A stretch of 42,604 nt of DNA from the NCBI GenBank assembly GCA_905233625.1, contig CAJOFJ010000014.1, positions 1 to 42,604 on the forward strand. The letters are read 5' to 3'. Each line of letters opens with the position of its first letter. The stretch's first letter is position 1. This document shows, one piece after another, positions 1 to 8,485 of the stretch. Below the pieces are notes generated by a model. It ran no database searches. It was not told where the DNA came from and was given only the letters and a program-made list of their open reading frames with translations. Made by a program: the position numbers and the translations under genes. This DNA comes from an uncultured Bacteroidales bacterium. Lineage in GTDB: Bacteria; Bacteroidota; Bacteroidia; Bacteroidales; WCHB1-69.

Positions 1-176
1 CTCATACAGCTGTCCTTGGAAATTGCGGCCAACTGCTCATCGGTGAAGATGCGCTGTCCATTGACCGTCAAGGTATATCCCTCAGTCTCGATGTGGTGGT
101 AGGTCTTGTCATACTTGCGATAGCAGGCGGAAAACACCACCAACAATGCCACACATATCAATAGAATTCTATTCAT
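1..176 (-). CDS. Lipoprotein, 3' part beyond window edge
   Basis: Reading the minus strand from an ATG at 176-174 gives an open frame that runs off the left edge after 58 codons. The N-terminus is a lipoprotein signal: a short basic start (MNRIL), a hydrophobic stretch rich in L, V and A, and a lipobox ending FSAC with Cys18. The mature part begins with tyrosine- and charge-rich residues and contains TLTVNGQRIFTDEQL. I recognise no domain. It is probably a small lipoprotein exported through Sec and lipidated at Cys18. The C-terminus cannot be judged. Confidence 0.7.
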   Translation of the reverse strand, partial: MNRILLICVALLVVFSACYRKYDKTYHHIETEGYTLTVNGQRIFTDEQLAAISKDSCM

Positions 177-254
177 TTTCTGTGAAATTCAATTATTATT
201 GAACGTAATAACAGAAATTTTATTGCCTTTTCGTAGACTGTACCCATATTGTTA

Positions 255-268
255 GCCCCGTCAGGGGC
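255..268. repeat. Short GC-rich hairpin in the 177-467 intergenic region
   Basis: GCCCC and GGGGC arms pair around a GTCA loop. More GC-rich partly self-complementary sequence follows to about 310 (CAGGC at 281-285 pairs with GCCTG at 296-300). This is the only structured part of the 290-base gap between two divergent genes; the rest is AT-rich and holds the promoter at 437-444. It resembles the other hairpin repeats of the window. Confidence 0.5.
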
Positions 269-436
269 GACAGAACACGGGCAGGCTACGGGTCGTGCCT
301 GTTATCGAACGTGGTTACAATTGTTTTATTGCTTCCTTATTGGCCGTTCCATTGTCACATTATTAGTTAATAGTGCAAAGATTAAAAAATCAAAACAAAA
401 AAATTGAAACCTATAAGTTGCGTAAATAAAAATTTG

Positions 437-444
437 TATCTTTG
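437..444 (+). promoter_or_regulatory. Bacteroidetes -7 promoter box for the 468-1324 pair
   Basis: TATCTTTG matches TAnnTTTG and lies 23 bases before the ATG at 468. A TTG at 418-420 may belong to the -33 element, although the spacing is short. Confidence 0.6.
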
Positions 445-467
445 CAGCACTCTTTTTAAATACTTAA

Positions 468-1013
468 ATGATGACATTTGATAAAATTATTGATGATGGA
501 CGTTTATGGGCGGTTCGTTTTAACAAGGACAATCAGAATGCCCTTCAAAAAGTGTTGTCTCAATGGAGCGATGCGGAATGGCTGGCTGAATTTTTCACAC
601 AAAACCTTGATGATCTGATTTCCTATTTCAGGATTACGAATATCGAAGATGCCATTTATCAGACTATGGAAGACAGGGATGAATTGGCATGTATCATCAT
701 GGATATTTCTCCAGATGCCAATCTTGATCGGTTTTTCCGTCCGCTTGAAAACAACCGTTCAACTGAAATGATACTTGGGAAGGAGAAAGGCCGTCCTCAT
801 CGCAGAAGTTGGTTGCGCTTGTATGCCATCAAACTCAGTATGGGCATTTATATCATTACGGGAGGGGCTATTAAACTGACAAGAACGATGCAGGAAAGGG
901 AACACACTTTGCAAGAATTGGAAAAGATGGAGAAAGTGCGGAACTTTTTGATTCGAGAACATGTATTTGATGAAGACAGTTTCACAGATTATCAACAGGA
1001 GATAGAATTATGA
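468..1013 (+). CDS. HigB/Gp49-like toxin candidate of a toxin-antitoxin pair
   Basis: A 181-residue soluble protein with no signal peptide. The C-terminal half (about residues 107-165: LRLYAIKLSMGIYIITGGAI, then KLTRTMQER and a helical EHTLQELEKMEKV) resembles the strand-turn-strand and terminal helix of RelE-fold HigB/Gp49-like toxins, which cleave ribosome-bound mRNA. The N-terminal 100 residues are acidic and unassigned, so the protein is longer than a typical toxin of about 110 residues. Its stop overlaps the start of the next gene by ATGA (1010-1013). That gene encodes a helix-turn-helix protein, giving the toxin-first order of higBA loci. Two ATGs occur in a row (468, 471). Function is inferred from architecture and neighbour; it could be an unrelated partner of the regulator. 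Confidence 0.55.
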   Translation: MMTFDKIIDDGRLWAVRFNKDNQNALQKVLSQWSDAEWLAEFFTQNLDDLISYFRITNIEDAIYQTMEDRDELACIIMDISPDANLDRFFRPLENNRSTEMILGKEKGRPHRRSWLRLYAIKLSMGIYIITGGAIKLTRTMQEREHTLQELEKMEKVRNFLIREHVFDEDSFTDYQQEIEL

Positions 1014-1324
1014 CACAAGAAGAAGCAATTGCCAGACTAAGCCGTTACCAATCTGACGAATCTTCAGAATGGATGGTTGCGGAAGAGAAAATCCGTTATG
1101 CCAAGAAAAAAGGCTGGTTACAGTATTCCCGTAAAATTGCCATCAAAGTAGCTGTGGCCATGAAGCAGCAAGGTCTTTCCAGACAAGATGTTGCTGACAG
1201 AATGGGATGCACACCGCAATACATTTCCAAATTGCTGAAAGGAACTGAAAATCTCTCCCTTGAAACCATCTGCAAACTGGAAGATGCGCTGAATATCTCT
1301 ATTCTACAATATGAGTTTGCTTAA
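1010..1324 (+). CDS. Helix-turn-helix (XRE-type) regulator, likely antitoxin
   Basis: A 104-residue protein with an HTH_3-type domain in the C-terminal half: GLSRQDVADRMGCTPQYISK gives helices 2 and 3, followed by LLKGTENLSLETICKLEDAL. The N-terminal 45 residues are charged and could form the toxin-binding part. The start overlaps the stop of the upstream gene (ATGA), so the two are translationally coupled and share the promoter at 437-444. By analogy with HigA-type antitoxins it would bind both the toxin and the operon promoter. It ends 11 bases before the convergent HD gene, leaving almost no room for separate terminators. Confidence 0.7.
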   Translation: MTQEEAIARLSRYQSDESSEWMVAEEKIRYAKKKGWLQYSRKIAIKVAVAMKQQGLSRQDVADRMGCTPQYISKLLKGTENLSLETICKLEDALNISILQYEFA

Positions 1325-1335
1325 AATCCTGTAAT

Positions 1336-1968
1336 TTAACCGTTTTTCAGTTTTTCCCAATACTCATTGAATAATTGGCGGAGTTGGGGCTCATCGTCGA
1401 TGATTTGGCGCAAAAGCTCCAGGCGTTTGGCATTGGGCGAGTCAGTGAACCATAGTTTGAGATAGCCATTGCGGCCGTATTTTTCGTGGAGGTGCTGCAT
1501 CGTACGCTCATAATGCCCCGCCTTGTCCAATTCGGGATAGTGCTCCAGCCCAAATTGCACGGTACGGCGGACAATCGTCTCGGGGTCGATAAAACGGTCG
1601 GCTTCGGCCACAATGCGCCCATACAGCGTGCGCGGAGCATGGTCCGCCGAAGCTCGGTGGTCTTCCGCCGCACAGGCCATCGTCTCTATCTGCTCAGACG
1701 AGAACCACCGCAACAAGTTCTGGTCGGCACGGATAATCCTTCCGGAGACCAGATGATGCTGTTCACGCCCTTCACATAAGCCTGTATCGTGGTAGGCAGC
1801 AATGACATACGCCATCTCAGCGTCTGCACCCGTCTGCTCGGCCAGTTCCAGACTCTGACGGATAACCATTTCCGCATGATCGCGCCGATGCGCTGCGTCA
1901 AAGTTATCATATCGCGGCAGAATCTCACGCTCAATATAGGCTTGTATATCTTGACGGATAGTCTTCAT
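1336..1968 (-). CDS. HD-domain phosphohydrolase
   Basis: A 210-residue cytoplasmic protein of the HD superfamily of metal-dependent phosphohydrolases. The metal-binding set is visible: H31 in HRRDH, the H60-D61 pair in AAYHDTG, histidines at 71-72 in HHLVSG, an EDHR motif near 107 and a late Asp in EADRF. Substrate cannot be told from sequence; relatives act on nucleotides or other phosphomonoesters. It is the last gene of the minus-strand run that starts with nagB and lies 28 bases after the symporter. Nothing in its neighbours identifies a substrate. Confidence 0.75.
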   Translation of the reverse strand: MKTIRQDIQAYIEREILPRYDNFDAAHRRDHAEMVIRQSLELAEQTGADAEMAYVIAAYHDTGLCEGREQHHLVSGRIIRADQNLLRWFSSEQIETMACAAEDHRASADHAPRTLYGRIVAEADRFIDPETIVRRTVQFGLEHYPELDKAGHYERTMQHLHEKYGRNGYLKLWFTDSPNAKRLELLRQIIDDEPQLRQLFNEYWEKLKNG

Positions 1969-1996
1969 TCAATGATATTTCTAATTAAATCCATCT

Positions 1997-3211
1997 TCAC
2001 AATTTATTGCCCATAATCCGCTGCATCACAATTGCGCAGGAAGCATCGCCGGTGATTGACATGACAGTGCGTCCCATGTCGATAATACGGTCGATACCAG
2101 CGGCCACAGCCACGCATTCGACGGGAATACCTGCCGAAGCGAATACCATCGCCATCAAGGCCAAGCTGCCACCAGGGATGCCTGGCGTGCCGATAGAGGC
2201 AACGGTAGAAGCGAAGGCAATGGCCATGTACTGGCTCATGGTGAGGTCGATGCCACAACAAGCCGCCATAAACACCGAGACCACGCCCAGATAGATGGCA
2301 ACCCCGTCCATGTTGATGGTCGCACCCAACGACAGCACAAAACGGCCGATGTCCTTATTAACGCCCATCTTCTCGGTACATTGCATCGTATAGGGTAGCG
2401 TCGCCACAGACGAGTCGCTGGAGAAAGCGAACAGCATGGCCGGCTGCATCCCCTTGAAAAACTTCAACGGGGAGATTCTGCCCAAGAGTCCCACTGCCGA
2501 GGAATAAACGACACCTGCGTGTACGGCGAAACAGAAATAGGCTAAAACCAACAGGGCTGCGTAGGAACCCAATACCGACGGGCCATTTTCAACAACCACA
2601 GGGGTCAGCATACAAAACACCCCAATAGGTGCCAATGCCATGATATACTCTAAGATTTTGCCTACCACATCGTTAAAGCTAAGCGTCACTTTCCGGGCCA
2701 TCTCACCTTTCTCGCCAACATGCACCATGGCAATGCCGAAAAACAGGGCAATCACGATGATTTGCATCATCGCCATGGAACTTACAGGTTCGAGAATGTT
2801 GTTCGGGAACATGTTCACCAACTGGTCCATCACCGACAAATGTGGTGTTTCAATGGTCTCTGCTGTCGCTTCCGTGCTAACATGGATGAGCGGCAATATG
2901 CCTTTCAACAAGCTAGGTACAACGAGGCCCAGTGCCACCGCGAAAAGGGTTGTCGTTATAAAATACAGCAAAGCGCGAAGTCCCAATTTGCCTACCTTCG
3001 ATACATCGTTCATCGACAGGATACCTGCCATGATGGAGAAAAGCACCAACGGCACCACAATGAACTTCAGTAAGTTCAAAAAGATGATGCCGAAAGGCTT
3101 GATGTAGGTGTTGACAAAATCTGCATGGTTGCTCAGGAGCATACCGGCAATCACCGCCAATACCAAAGCAATACCAATTTGGGCAGTTAGGGATATTTTT
3201 TTAAGTCTCAT
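1997..3211 (-). CDS. Dicarboxylate/amino acid:cation symporter (DAACS family)
   Basis: A 404-residue multi-pass inner-membrane carrier. It opens with a basic end and the first helix (AQIGIALVLAVIAGMLL), carries the hairpin region with the serine-rich FAFSSDSSVATLPYT, and has the family signature SLGATINMDGVAIYLGV, where the NMDG motif binds cation and substrate. The late segment TVASIGTPGIPGGSLALMAM is typical of GltP/DctA/SstT proteins. It imports glutamate, aspartate, serine/threonine or C4-dicarboxylates with H+ or Na+; sequence alone does not choose. Its ATG overlaps the TGA of the alcohol dehydrogenase (ATGA), so the two are co-translated. Confidence 0.88.
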   Translation of the reverse strand: MRLKKISLTAQIGIALVLAVIAGMLLSNHADFVNTYIKPFGIIFLNLLKFIVVPLVLFSIMAGILSMNDVSKVGKLGLRALLYFITTTLFAVALGLVVPSLLKGILPLIHVSTEATAETIETPHLSVMDQLVNMFPNNILEPVSSMAMMQIIVIALFFGIAMVHVGEKGEMARKVTLSFNDVVGKILEYIMALAPIGVFCMLTPVVVENGPSVLGSYAALLVLAYFCFAVHAGVVYSSAVGLLGRISPLKFFKGMQPAMLFAFSSDSSVATLPYTMQCTEKMGVNKDIGRFVLSLGATINMDGVAIYLGVVSVFMAACCGIDLTMSQYMAIAFASTVASIGTPGIPGGSLALMAMVFASAGIPVECVAVAAGIDRIIDMGRTVMSITGDASCAIVMQRIMGNKL

Positions 3212-4371
3212 AAACTCGCTGTGATAATCTCGGCGATATCTTGCTCTGTAAGCGGTGCGTATGCTTGGTCAAGGCCTTCGTTTACGGCAATATGGTGTGC
3301 CATCTCGCCAACACGGCTTTCGTCAATGCCCACCTCACGCAAGTGCATCGGGATGCCTATACTCTCGAAGAACTTGTATGTCTCTTCAATAGCTTTGTCG
3401 GCAATCTCCCATTGGTCAAGCGATGCGTCAATGCCAAATACATTGATGCCGTATTTCACAAAGCGTGGTAGCGTATGCTCATTCAGAATATGTTTCATCC
3501 AGCGAGGCGTGATGATAGCCAGGCCCCAACCATGGGTAATGTCGTAATAGGCGCTCAAAGCATGCTCTATACCATGGCAAGGCCAGCCTGATGGACTGTT
3601 GCCAAGGGCCAGGATACCGTTACAACCGTAAGTGCAAGCCAGCATCATCTCGGCACGGGCAGTGTAGTCCTCGGGGTTCTCGAGGCACTTGCGGCCGTTC
3701 ACCATCAAGCTGCGCAACATCGATTCGCAAAAACCGTCGTTCAGCAAGGTAGTATCCTCTGTAAAATACTGTTCCATCACATGGTTCATCGCATCGGCGA
3801 TACCTGCGGCAGTCTGTTTTTTATTGACGGTGAAAGTGTAAGTGGGGTCGAGGAAAGAACAGACGGGATAAAGCAATCTGTCGCCATAACCGATTTTGTC
3901 ATTGGTCTCGGTGCGTGAAATAACACCGAAAGTGTCGTATTCGCTGCCTGTAGCCGCCAAGGTGATAATATCCACAATCGGCAATGCGGCTTGCGCTTTC
4001 ACTTTATAGGAAATAAGATCCCATGGATCTCCGTCGTAGCAGGCACCAGCCGCTATGGCTTTCGAACAGTCCAAAACGCTGCCACCACCTACCGCCAGAA
4101 TCACATCCACTTTGTATTCCTTGCACAGACGAACACCATCCAACACACTGGGATCGTATTTTGGATTAGGTTGAATGTCCGATAATTCCACAATATCATA
4201 AGCTTTCAGCAACTCATGTACTTTCTGGTACAGGCCGATTTTCTTGATGCTGCCGCCACCGTAAGTCAATAATATTTTCTTCCCAAACTGTGACATTACG
4301 CTTGGGAGTTTCTCTATCACGCCTTTGCCAAAGATGAGGCGTGTAGGAGTTTGATAATCAAAATTTTGCAT
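3208..4371 (-). CDS. Iron-containing alcohol dehydrogenase, YqhD/butanol dehydrogenase type
   Basis: A 387-residue group III alcohol dehydrogenase that would interconvert aldehydes and alcohols with NAD(P)H in the cytosol. The cofactor-binding GGGS is at 95-98. The metal ligands match the YqhD pattern: D193 and H197 in IADAMNHVMEQY, H266 in CHGIEH and H280 in YDITHGWG. The length equals that of YqhD/BDH proteins. It sits 32 bases after the Fe-S aldo/keto reductase and overlaps the symporter start. Two different carbonyl-reducing enzymes in a row suggest the operon handles an aldehyde or excess reductant, but the substrate is not visible. Confidence 0.9.
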   Translation of the reverse strand: MQNFDYQTPTRLIFGKGVIEKLPSVMSQFGKKILLTYGGGSIKKIGLYQKVHELLKAYDIVELSDIQPNPKYDPSVLDGVRLCKEYKVDVILAVGGGSVLDCSKAIAAGACYDGDPWDLISYKVKAQAALPIVDIITLAATGSEYDTFGVISRTETNDKIGYGDRLLYPVCSFLDPTYTFTVNKKQTAAGIADAMNHVMEQYFTEDTTLLNDGFCESMLRSLMVNGRKCLENPEDYTARAEMMLACTYGCNGILALGNSPSGWPCHGIEHALSAYYDITHGWGLAIITPRWMKHILNEHTLPRFVKYGINVFGIDASLDQWEIADKAIEETYKFFESIGIPMHLREVGIDESRVGEMAHHIAVNEGLDQAYAPLTEQDIAEIITASL

Positions 4372-4403
4372 AACTTAAATTCTATGAAGTTTGTTCATTT
4401 CTG

Positions 4404-5615
4404 TTATTTTCCGAAAACTTCTTTCGCTTTGTCCATTTTTGCAGGGATGTCCACGCCGAAGGGACAGCGACTCATGCAAGCGTTGCAATGGGTGCATTCG
4501 CCGGCATGATGCGGCAGAGCGTCGTATTGTTTCTGAAGCTCCGGAGTCATGCCTTCGGTCTCCGCCTTGTCCAGAAGCTCGTTAACCTTAGCGATAGGAA
4601 TACCCATGCTGCAAGGTGAGCAGTGATTGCAATAGGTGCAGCTGCCATCAGCTTGGGCTTGCTTCCGCTTTTCAACAGCGGTATAGTCCTTTTCGGCTTC
4701 CGTGGCATGCATCCAATGCAGGTCAGCCTTTAACTCATCGAGGTTGTCGATGCCCAAGATACAGGTGCTGATGCAAGGTTTTGCAAGGCAGTAAGCGATG
4801 CACTGCTCAGGGGTATAAGCCACACCGACGGGAGAGGTTTTGGCGTCAAGTAGTCGTCCGCCGCCACCGAAAGTCTTCATCACCGTCACACCGATATGAT
4901 GTGAGGCGCAATAGTCATAAAGCTCCACACGCACAGGGTCGATGCCAGCCTGCAGGTTTTCCATAGCTCCTTCTTCCCAAGGAATAGCACCACCTTTCAA
5001 GCGATCGAAAGCAGGATTAAGAGAGAACATGATGACCTCTACCCAGCCGCTCTTGGCAGCCATCAGCGCCACTTCGGCATTGTGGCTGCTGAGACCGATA
5101 TGTTGGATTTTCCCCTCTTTCTTCAGCTGGAACACATAATCGAGGAAAGGCGAGTTCTGGATTTCCTCCCATTCTTCAGGACTGTCGGCGATATGAATCA
5201 TACCCACCTCGATATGGTCGGTACCAAGACGCGTCAGCATGTCCTCGAAGCTGGCCTTGGTTTCCTCCAGGTCACGGGTGCGGCTATGCTGCCCATTCTT
5301 GAAAGTGTTGCCGATATGTCCCTGAATGATCATCTCGTCGCGACGACCCTTCAAGGCATAACCAATATTGCTGCGGGTCACGGGACTAGCATCGTATAAG
5401 TCGATGTAATTCATGCCGCTGTCGAGCGCCATCGTCATCAACTCCAACGAAGCCGCGCTGTCAATTTTCTCGAAACCACCGCAGCCAATGCTGATTTCAC
5501 TGACCATCAGGCCTGTGTTGCCCAATGGGCGGAATTTCATATTGGTCTTTTTTTCTTTTGTACCACAAGACGCAAACATCAGCGCCGCAGCGAGAAGGAG
5601 GAATATTCTTTTCAT
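4404..5615 (-). CDS. Aldo/keto reductase-like lipoprotein with C-terminal 4Fe-4S motifs
   Basis: A 403-residue protein in three parts: a lipoprotein signal (basic MKR, hydrophobic core, lipobox FASC with Cys17), an aldo/keto reductase barrel (about 26-310) and a ferredoxin-like tail with CTYCNHCSPC and CTHCNACMSRCP. Of the usual AKR tetrad, the Asp (D72) and His (H141) are present, but the Tyr position is Ser77 and the Lys position is His100 (IIQGH). I recall similar sequences from Fe-S AKRs of anaerobes, so this may be a subfamily trait. There is no twin-arginine motif. Met26 starts the canonical barrel (MKFRPLGNTG) after a purine-rich stretch, so a cytosolic form is possible. It lies 28 bases after the FMN/4Fe-4S gene, a plausible electron partner. 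Confidence 0.82.
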   Translation of the reverse strand: MKRIFLLLAAALMFASCGTKEKKTNMKFRPLGNTGLMVSEISIGCGGFEKIDSAASLELMTMALDSGMNYIDLYDASPVTRSNIGYALKGRRDEMIIQGHIGNTFKNGQHSRTRDLEETKASFEDMLTRLGTDHIEVGMIHIADSPEEWEEIQNSPFLDYVFQLKKEGKIQHIGLSSHNAEVALMAAKSGWVEVIMFSLNPAFDRLKGGAIPWEEGAMENLQAGIDPVRVELYDYCASHHIGVTVMKTFGGGGRLLDAKTSPVGVAYTPEQCIAYCLAKPCISTCILGIDNLDELKADLHWMHATEAEKDYTAVEKRKQAQADGSCTYCNHCSPCSMGIPIAKVNELLDKAETEGMTPELQKQYDALPHHAGECTHCNACMSRCPFGVDIPAKMDKAKEVFGK

Positions 5616-5638
5616 AATTATATTGATTTTTTATAATG

Positions 5639-5646
5639 CAAAATTA
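5639..5646 (-). promoter_or_regulatory. -7 promoter box before the Fe-S aldo/keto reductase
   Basis: TAATTTTG on the minus strand fits TAnnTTTG and lies 23 bases before the ATG at 5615, overlapping the stop of the upstream gene. It suggests the reductase and downstream genes can be transcribed separately from nagB. Confidence 0.4.
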
Positions 5647-6801
5647 CTCTTTTTTCGGCTTTTTTCTTACCATCTCAAGCATTTCGCCTAAAGGACAGAG
5701 AAAACGACACCACGGACGAGCAACAAAAACAGACAGTACCAATGAGAAAATTGCCAGGACCAATGCCACTATTGGAGCGGATTGCGGACGGAAAATTGTA
5801 AAGGCCTCTATGTCGGCAAAATCAAAACCCAATCCTATGCCCATGGCTAACAATCCGAATAGCAGGATGGCTGTGCGCAAAATTTGCAAGCACTTAACCA
5901 ACTTAGGGGAGAGTTTCAGCTTGTGCTTTTTGTTTACCTCTCCAAGTAGCATTTGCGCAGCCCCAAACGGGCAAAGCCATGTACAATAGTACGCCTTCCC
6001 CGTAATCATTGGCAACAATACCGCCAGCAACATCACCAACAGCATCAGCCACTGTGCCGCCAGCGGAATGCCTCCTGTTACCCACATCGTGAACTGCGCC
6101 ATAGAAAGCATACGCCCTTGCCATATTCCCAATATAATTACTGCACCAGCTAAAATCCAACGACGATATTTGCTCAGCTTTTGCGGACGTAACCATGCCC
6201 AAAACGTCAACAGTACAAATAATAAAAACACACCGTCATTCAGCCATTTACGCCAATCCAAACGCTTAGCTTCCACTTTACCCACTACCGACATACGACT
6301 TTGCACTCCTTGTATAATGGCACGACTACTGAACGTTGCCCCGCTAATGGCATCCACTGGTTCCGTTGCCGCCTCCTCAGCACTCATACCTGTCCAGCTG
6401 TCAAACAACCCCGCTTCAGTAACTCGCATCATAAAAGACGGTGTTTCATCATTTTCCAATGGCAAAACTCTATATACTTTTCCGTCAGCATCCAGCGCAA
6501 TCAATAAAGGAATGGAACCCATATAGCCAATAATCTGATCACTATAAGGAGATGATTTCATCACATAACCCAAAAGCATTCCTCTTTGACGCACTTCATA
6601 AATGCCTTCTGAAGACAACTTGACAGACGTAGCATCACCCCACACCATGTTCGCCTCCTCCAGCGACACCAGTGAGGGGTCAGCGGTTTCTTCTTCCGGA
6701 TGAAACATTTCATCTATATTGTATCCTAACACCCATCCACTACGCCATGCTACCAATGCCAAAAGCAGCAGCAAAATCAATATATTCAGCCATTGTCTCA
6801 T
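5644..6801 (-). CDS. FMN-binding and 4Fe-4S membrane protein (NosR/NapH-like electron carrier)
   Basis: A 385-residue membrane redox protein. It has an N-terminal helix (about 5-24), an extracytosolic FMN-binding domain ending in the flavinylation motif DAISGATFSS (T156, the expected covalent FMN site), then about five membrane helices. Two CxxxCP motifs (C273/C277 in CTWLCPFG, C365/C369 in CRFLCPLG) match NapH/NosR-type 4Fe-4S segments. Such proteins pass electrons between quinol or cytosolic donors and outside flavins, and need ApbE for flavin attachment; no apbE is in the window. Six bases separate it from nagB and 28 from the lipoprotein reductase. Its likely job is to feed or drain electrons for an extracytosolic partner; the reductase is the obvious candidate. 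Confidence 0.85.
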   Translation of the reverse strand: MRQWLNILILLLLLALVAWRSGWVLGYNIDEMFHPEEETADPSLVSLEEANMVWGDATSVKLSSEGIYEVRQRGMLLGYVMKSSPYSDQIIGYMGSIPLLIALDADGKVYRVLPLENDETPSFMMRVTEAGLFDSWTGMSAEEAATEPVDAISGATFSSRAIIQGVQSRMSVVGKVEAKRLDWRKWLNDGVFLLFVLLTFWAWLRPQKLSKYRRWILAGAVIILGIWQGRMLSMAQFTMWVTGGIPLAAQWLMLLVMLLAVLLPMITGKAYYCTWLCPFGAAQMLLGEVNKKHKLKLSPKLVKCLQILRTAILLFGLLAMGIGLGFDFADIEAFTIFRPQSAPIVALVLAIFSLVLSVFVARPWCRFLCPLGEMLEMVRKKPKKE

Positions 6802-6807
6802 AACTTA

Positions 6808-7593
6808 TTATCTGCCTTCAATATCCTTGAAATACTTGACTGTACCATAAGTCAGCTCATCGCAGGCGGCATCATCACAAACGATAATGCCTTTGGGATG
6901 CAACTGCAACACCGACACCGTGCACATCTGGCTCACACCGCCTTCAATAGCCTGCGCCAAGGCACGAGCCTTGCCATGACCATTGGCCAATATCATTACT
7001 TCGCGGCTGTCCATCACAGTACCGACACCAACTGTCAAGGCAGTTTTCGGCACTTTATTGATATCATTGTCGAAAAACCTCGAATTCGCAATCACCGTGT
7101 CCATGGTCAACGTCTTGACCCTGGTACGCGATGTCAACGAAGACCCTGGCTCGTTGAAGGCAATATGCCCGTCGGGACCTATACCCCCCATGAACAAATC
7201 AATGCCACCATACGACTTGATTTTGTCTTCATACCGCTGACATTCAGCTTCCAAATCATCGGCATTGCCATTCAGAATATTGACATTTTCTTTCAGAATA
7301 TCTATATGGCTGAAAAAATTATTCCACATGAAAGAATGATAACTCTCCGGATGATTCTCCGGGATTTTTACATATTCGTCCATGTTAAAAGTCACCACGT
7401 GGCGGAATGAGATTTTTTCTTCCTGATGCAGACGAATTAGTTCCTTATATGTGCCTATCGGCGTTGATCCTGTAGGTAATCCTAATATAAAAGGTTTGTT
7501 TTCTGTTGGTTGAAACGCATTGATTCGCTCTACTATATGCTGTGCTGCCCATGCGGACATTCCATTATAATCTGCTTTGATGATAACTCTCAT
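6808..7593 (-). CDS. nagB: Glucosamine-6-phosphate deaminase
   Basis: A 261-residue cytosolic enzyme that converts glucosamine 6-phosphate to fructose 6-phosphate and ammonia, in amino-sugar catabolism. The sequence aligns closely with E. coli NagB (266 residues): [13 protein letters not shown] binds phosphate, and the catalytic residues fall at the same numbers, D72 (NMDEY), D141 and H143 (GPDGHIAF) and E148 (NEPGS). The C-terminus is slightly shorter than in E. coli. It is first in the minus-strand run and has its own -7 box at 7617-7624. No nagA or sugar transporter lies nearby, so its linkage to the redox genes is unexplained. Confidence 0.95.
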   Translation of the reverse strand: MRVIIKADYNGMSAWAAQHIVERINAFQPTENKPFILGLPTGSTPIGTYKELIRLHQEEKISFRHVVTFNMDEYVKIPENHPESYHSFMWNNFFSHIDILKENVNILNGNADDLEAECQRYEDKIKSYGGIDLFMGGIGPDGHIAFNEPGSSLTSRTRVKTLTMDTVIANSRFFDNDINKVPKTALTVGVGTVMDSREVMILANGHGKARALAQAIEGGVSQMCTVSVLQLHPKGIIVCDDAACDELTYGTVKYFKDIEGR

Positions 7594-7616
7594 GTTATTT
7601 CCTTTAATTGTTGATG

Positions 7617-7624
7617 CAAAAATA
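7617..7624 (-). promoter_or_regulatory. -7 promoter box for nagB
   Basis: TATTTTTG on the minus strand, 23 bases before the nagB ATG. It lies in the 97-base divergent region shared with thyA. Confidence 0.6.
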
Positions 7625-7661
7625 CAACTTTTTAATTAGCAAATGTGCAAATTATTTTTCG

Positions 7662-7669
7662 TATTTTTG
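7662..7669 (+). promoter_or_regulatory. -7 promoter box for thyA
   Basis: TATTTTTG fits TAnnTTTG and lies 21 bases before the thyA ATG at 7691, leaving a short leader. Confidence 0.6.
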
Positions 7670-7690
7670 CACTGAATAAAGACATTTCCC

Positions 7691-8485
7691 ATGCAGCAAT
7701 ATCTTGACCTTTTACAGCGAATTTTGACAGAAGGCAGCTACAAGAGCGACCGTACCGGTACAGGCACTTACAGCGTTTTTGGACACCAGATGCGCTTCAA
7801 TTTAGCCGATGGCTTCCCCGTACTGACTACCAAAAAATTGCATCTCCGCTCCATCATCTATGAATTATTGTGGTTTCTGAAAGGAGATACCAACATCAAA
7901 TACCTGAAAGACAACGGAGTTTCCATTTGGGATGAATGGGCCGATGAAAACGGTGATTTGGGACCTGTTTATGGGAAACAGTGGCGCTCGTGGGCTACCG
8001 CCGACGGGCATTCCGTGGATCAGATTTCGGAACTCATTGAGCAGATCAAAACTAATCCCGATTCGCGCCGACTGATGGTTTGTGCTTGGAACGTGGGCGA
8101 GGTGCCCAAGATGGCATTACCGCCCTGCCATGTGCTTTTCCAGTTCTATGTCAACAATGGGGAAATCTCCTGCCAGTTGTACCAGCGCAGTGCGGATGTA
8201 TTCTTGGGTGTGCCTTTTAACATTGCCTCTTATTCGCTGCTATTGATGATGATAGCGCAGGTTTGCGGCCTCAAGGCCAAGGAGTTCGTCCATACCTTCG
8301 GTGATGCCCATATTTATTCCAACCACGTGGAACAGGCCAAATTACAGCTCACCCGTACTCCGAAACAGCTGCCCACCATGCGGATTAATCCGGAGGTGAA
8401 GTCGATTTTTGATTTTCAGTATGAGGATTTTACGTTGGAAAACTACAATCCCGATCCGCATATCAAAGCGGAGGTTGCTGTATAA
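7691..8485 (+). CDS. thyA: Thymidylate synthase
   Basis: A 264-residue ThyA, the same length as the E. coli enzyme, which methylates dUMP to dTMP using 5,10-methylene-tetrahydrofolate. The phosphate-binding Arg21 (SDRTGTGT), the catalytic Cys146 in [12 protein letters not shown], the paired arginines in [11 protein letters not shown], the [16 protein letters not shown] segment and the [12 protein letters not shown] end are all present. No dihydrofolate reductase gene follows, although thyA-folA pairs are common; instead the gene ends in a repeat-rich region. It is monocistronic with its own promoter. Confidence 0.97.
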   Translation: MQQYLDLLQRILTEGSYKSDRTGTGTYSVFGHQMRFNLADGFPVLTTKKLHLRSIIYELLWFLKGDTNIKYLKDNGVSIWDEWADENGDLGPVYGKQWRSWATADGHSVDQISELIEQIKTNPDSRRLMVCAWNVGEVPKMALPPCHVLFQFYVNNGEISCQLYQRSADVFLGVPFNIASYSLLLMMIAQVCGLKAKEFVHTFGDAHIYSNHVEQAKLQLTRTPKQLPTMRINPEVKSIFDFQYEDFTLENYNPDPHIKAEVAV

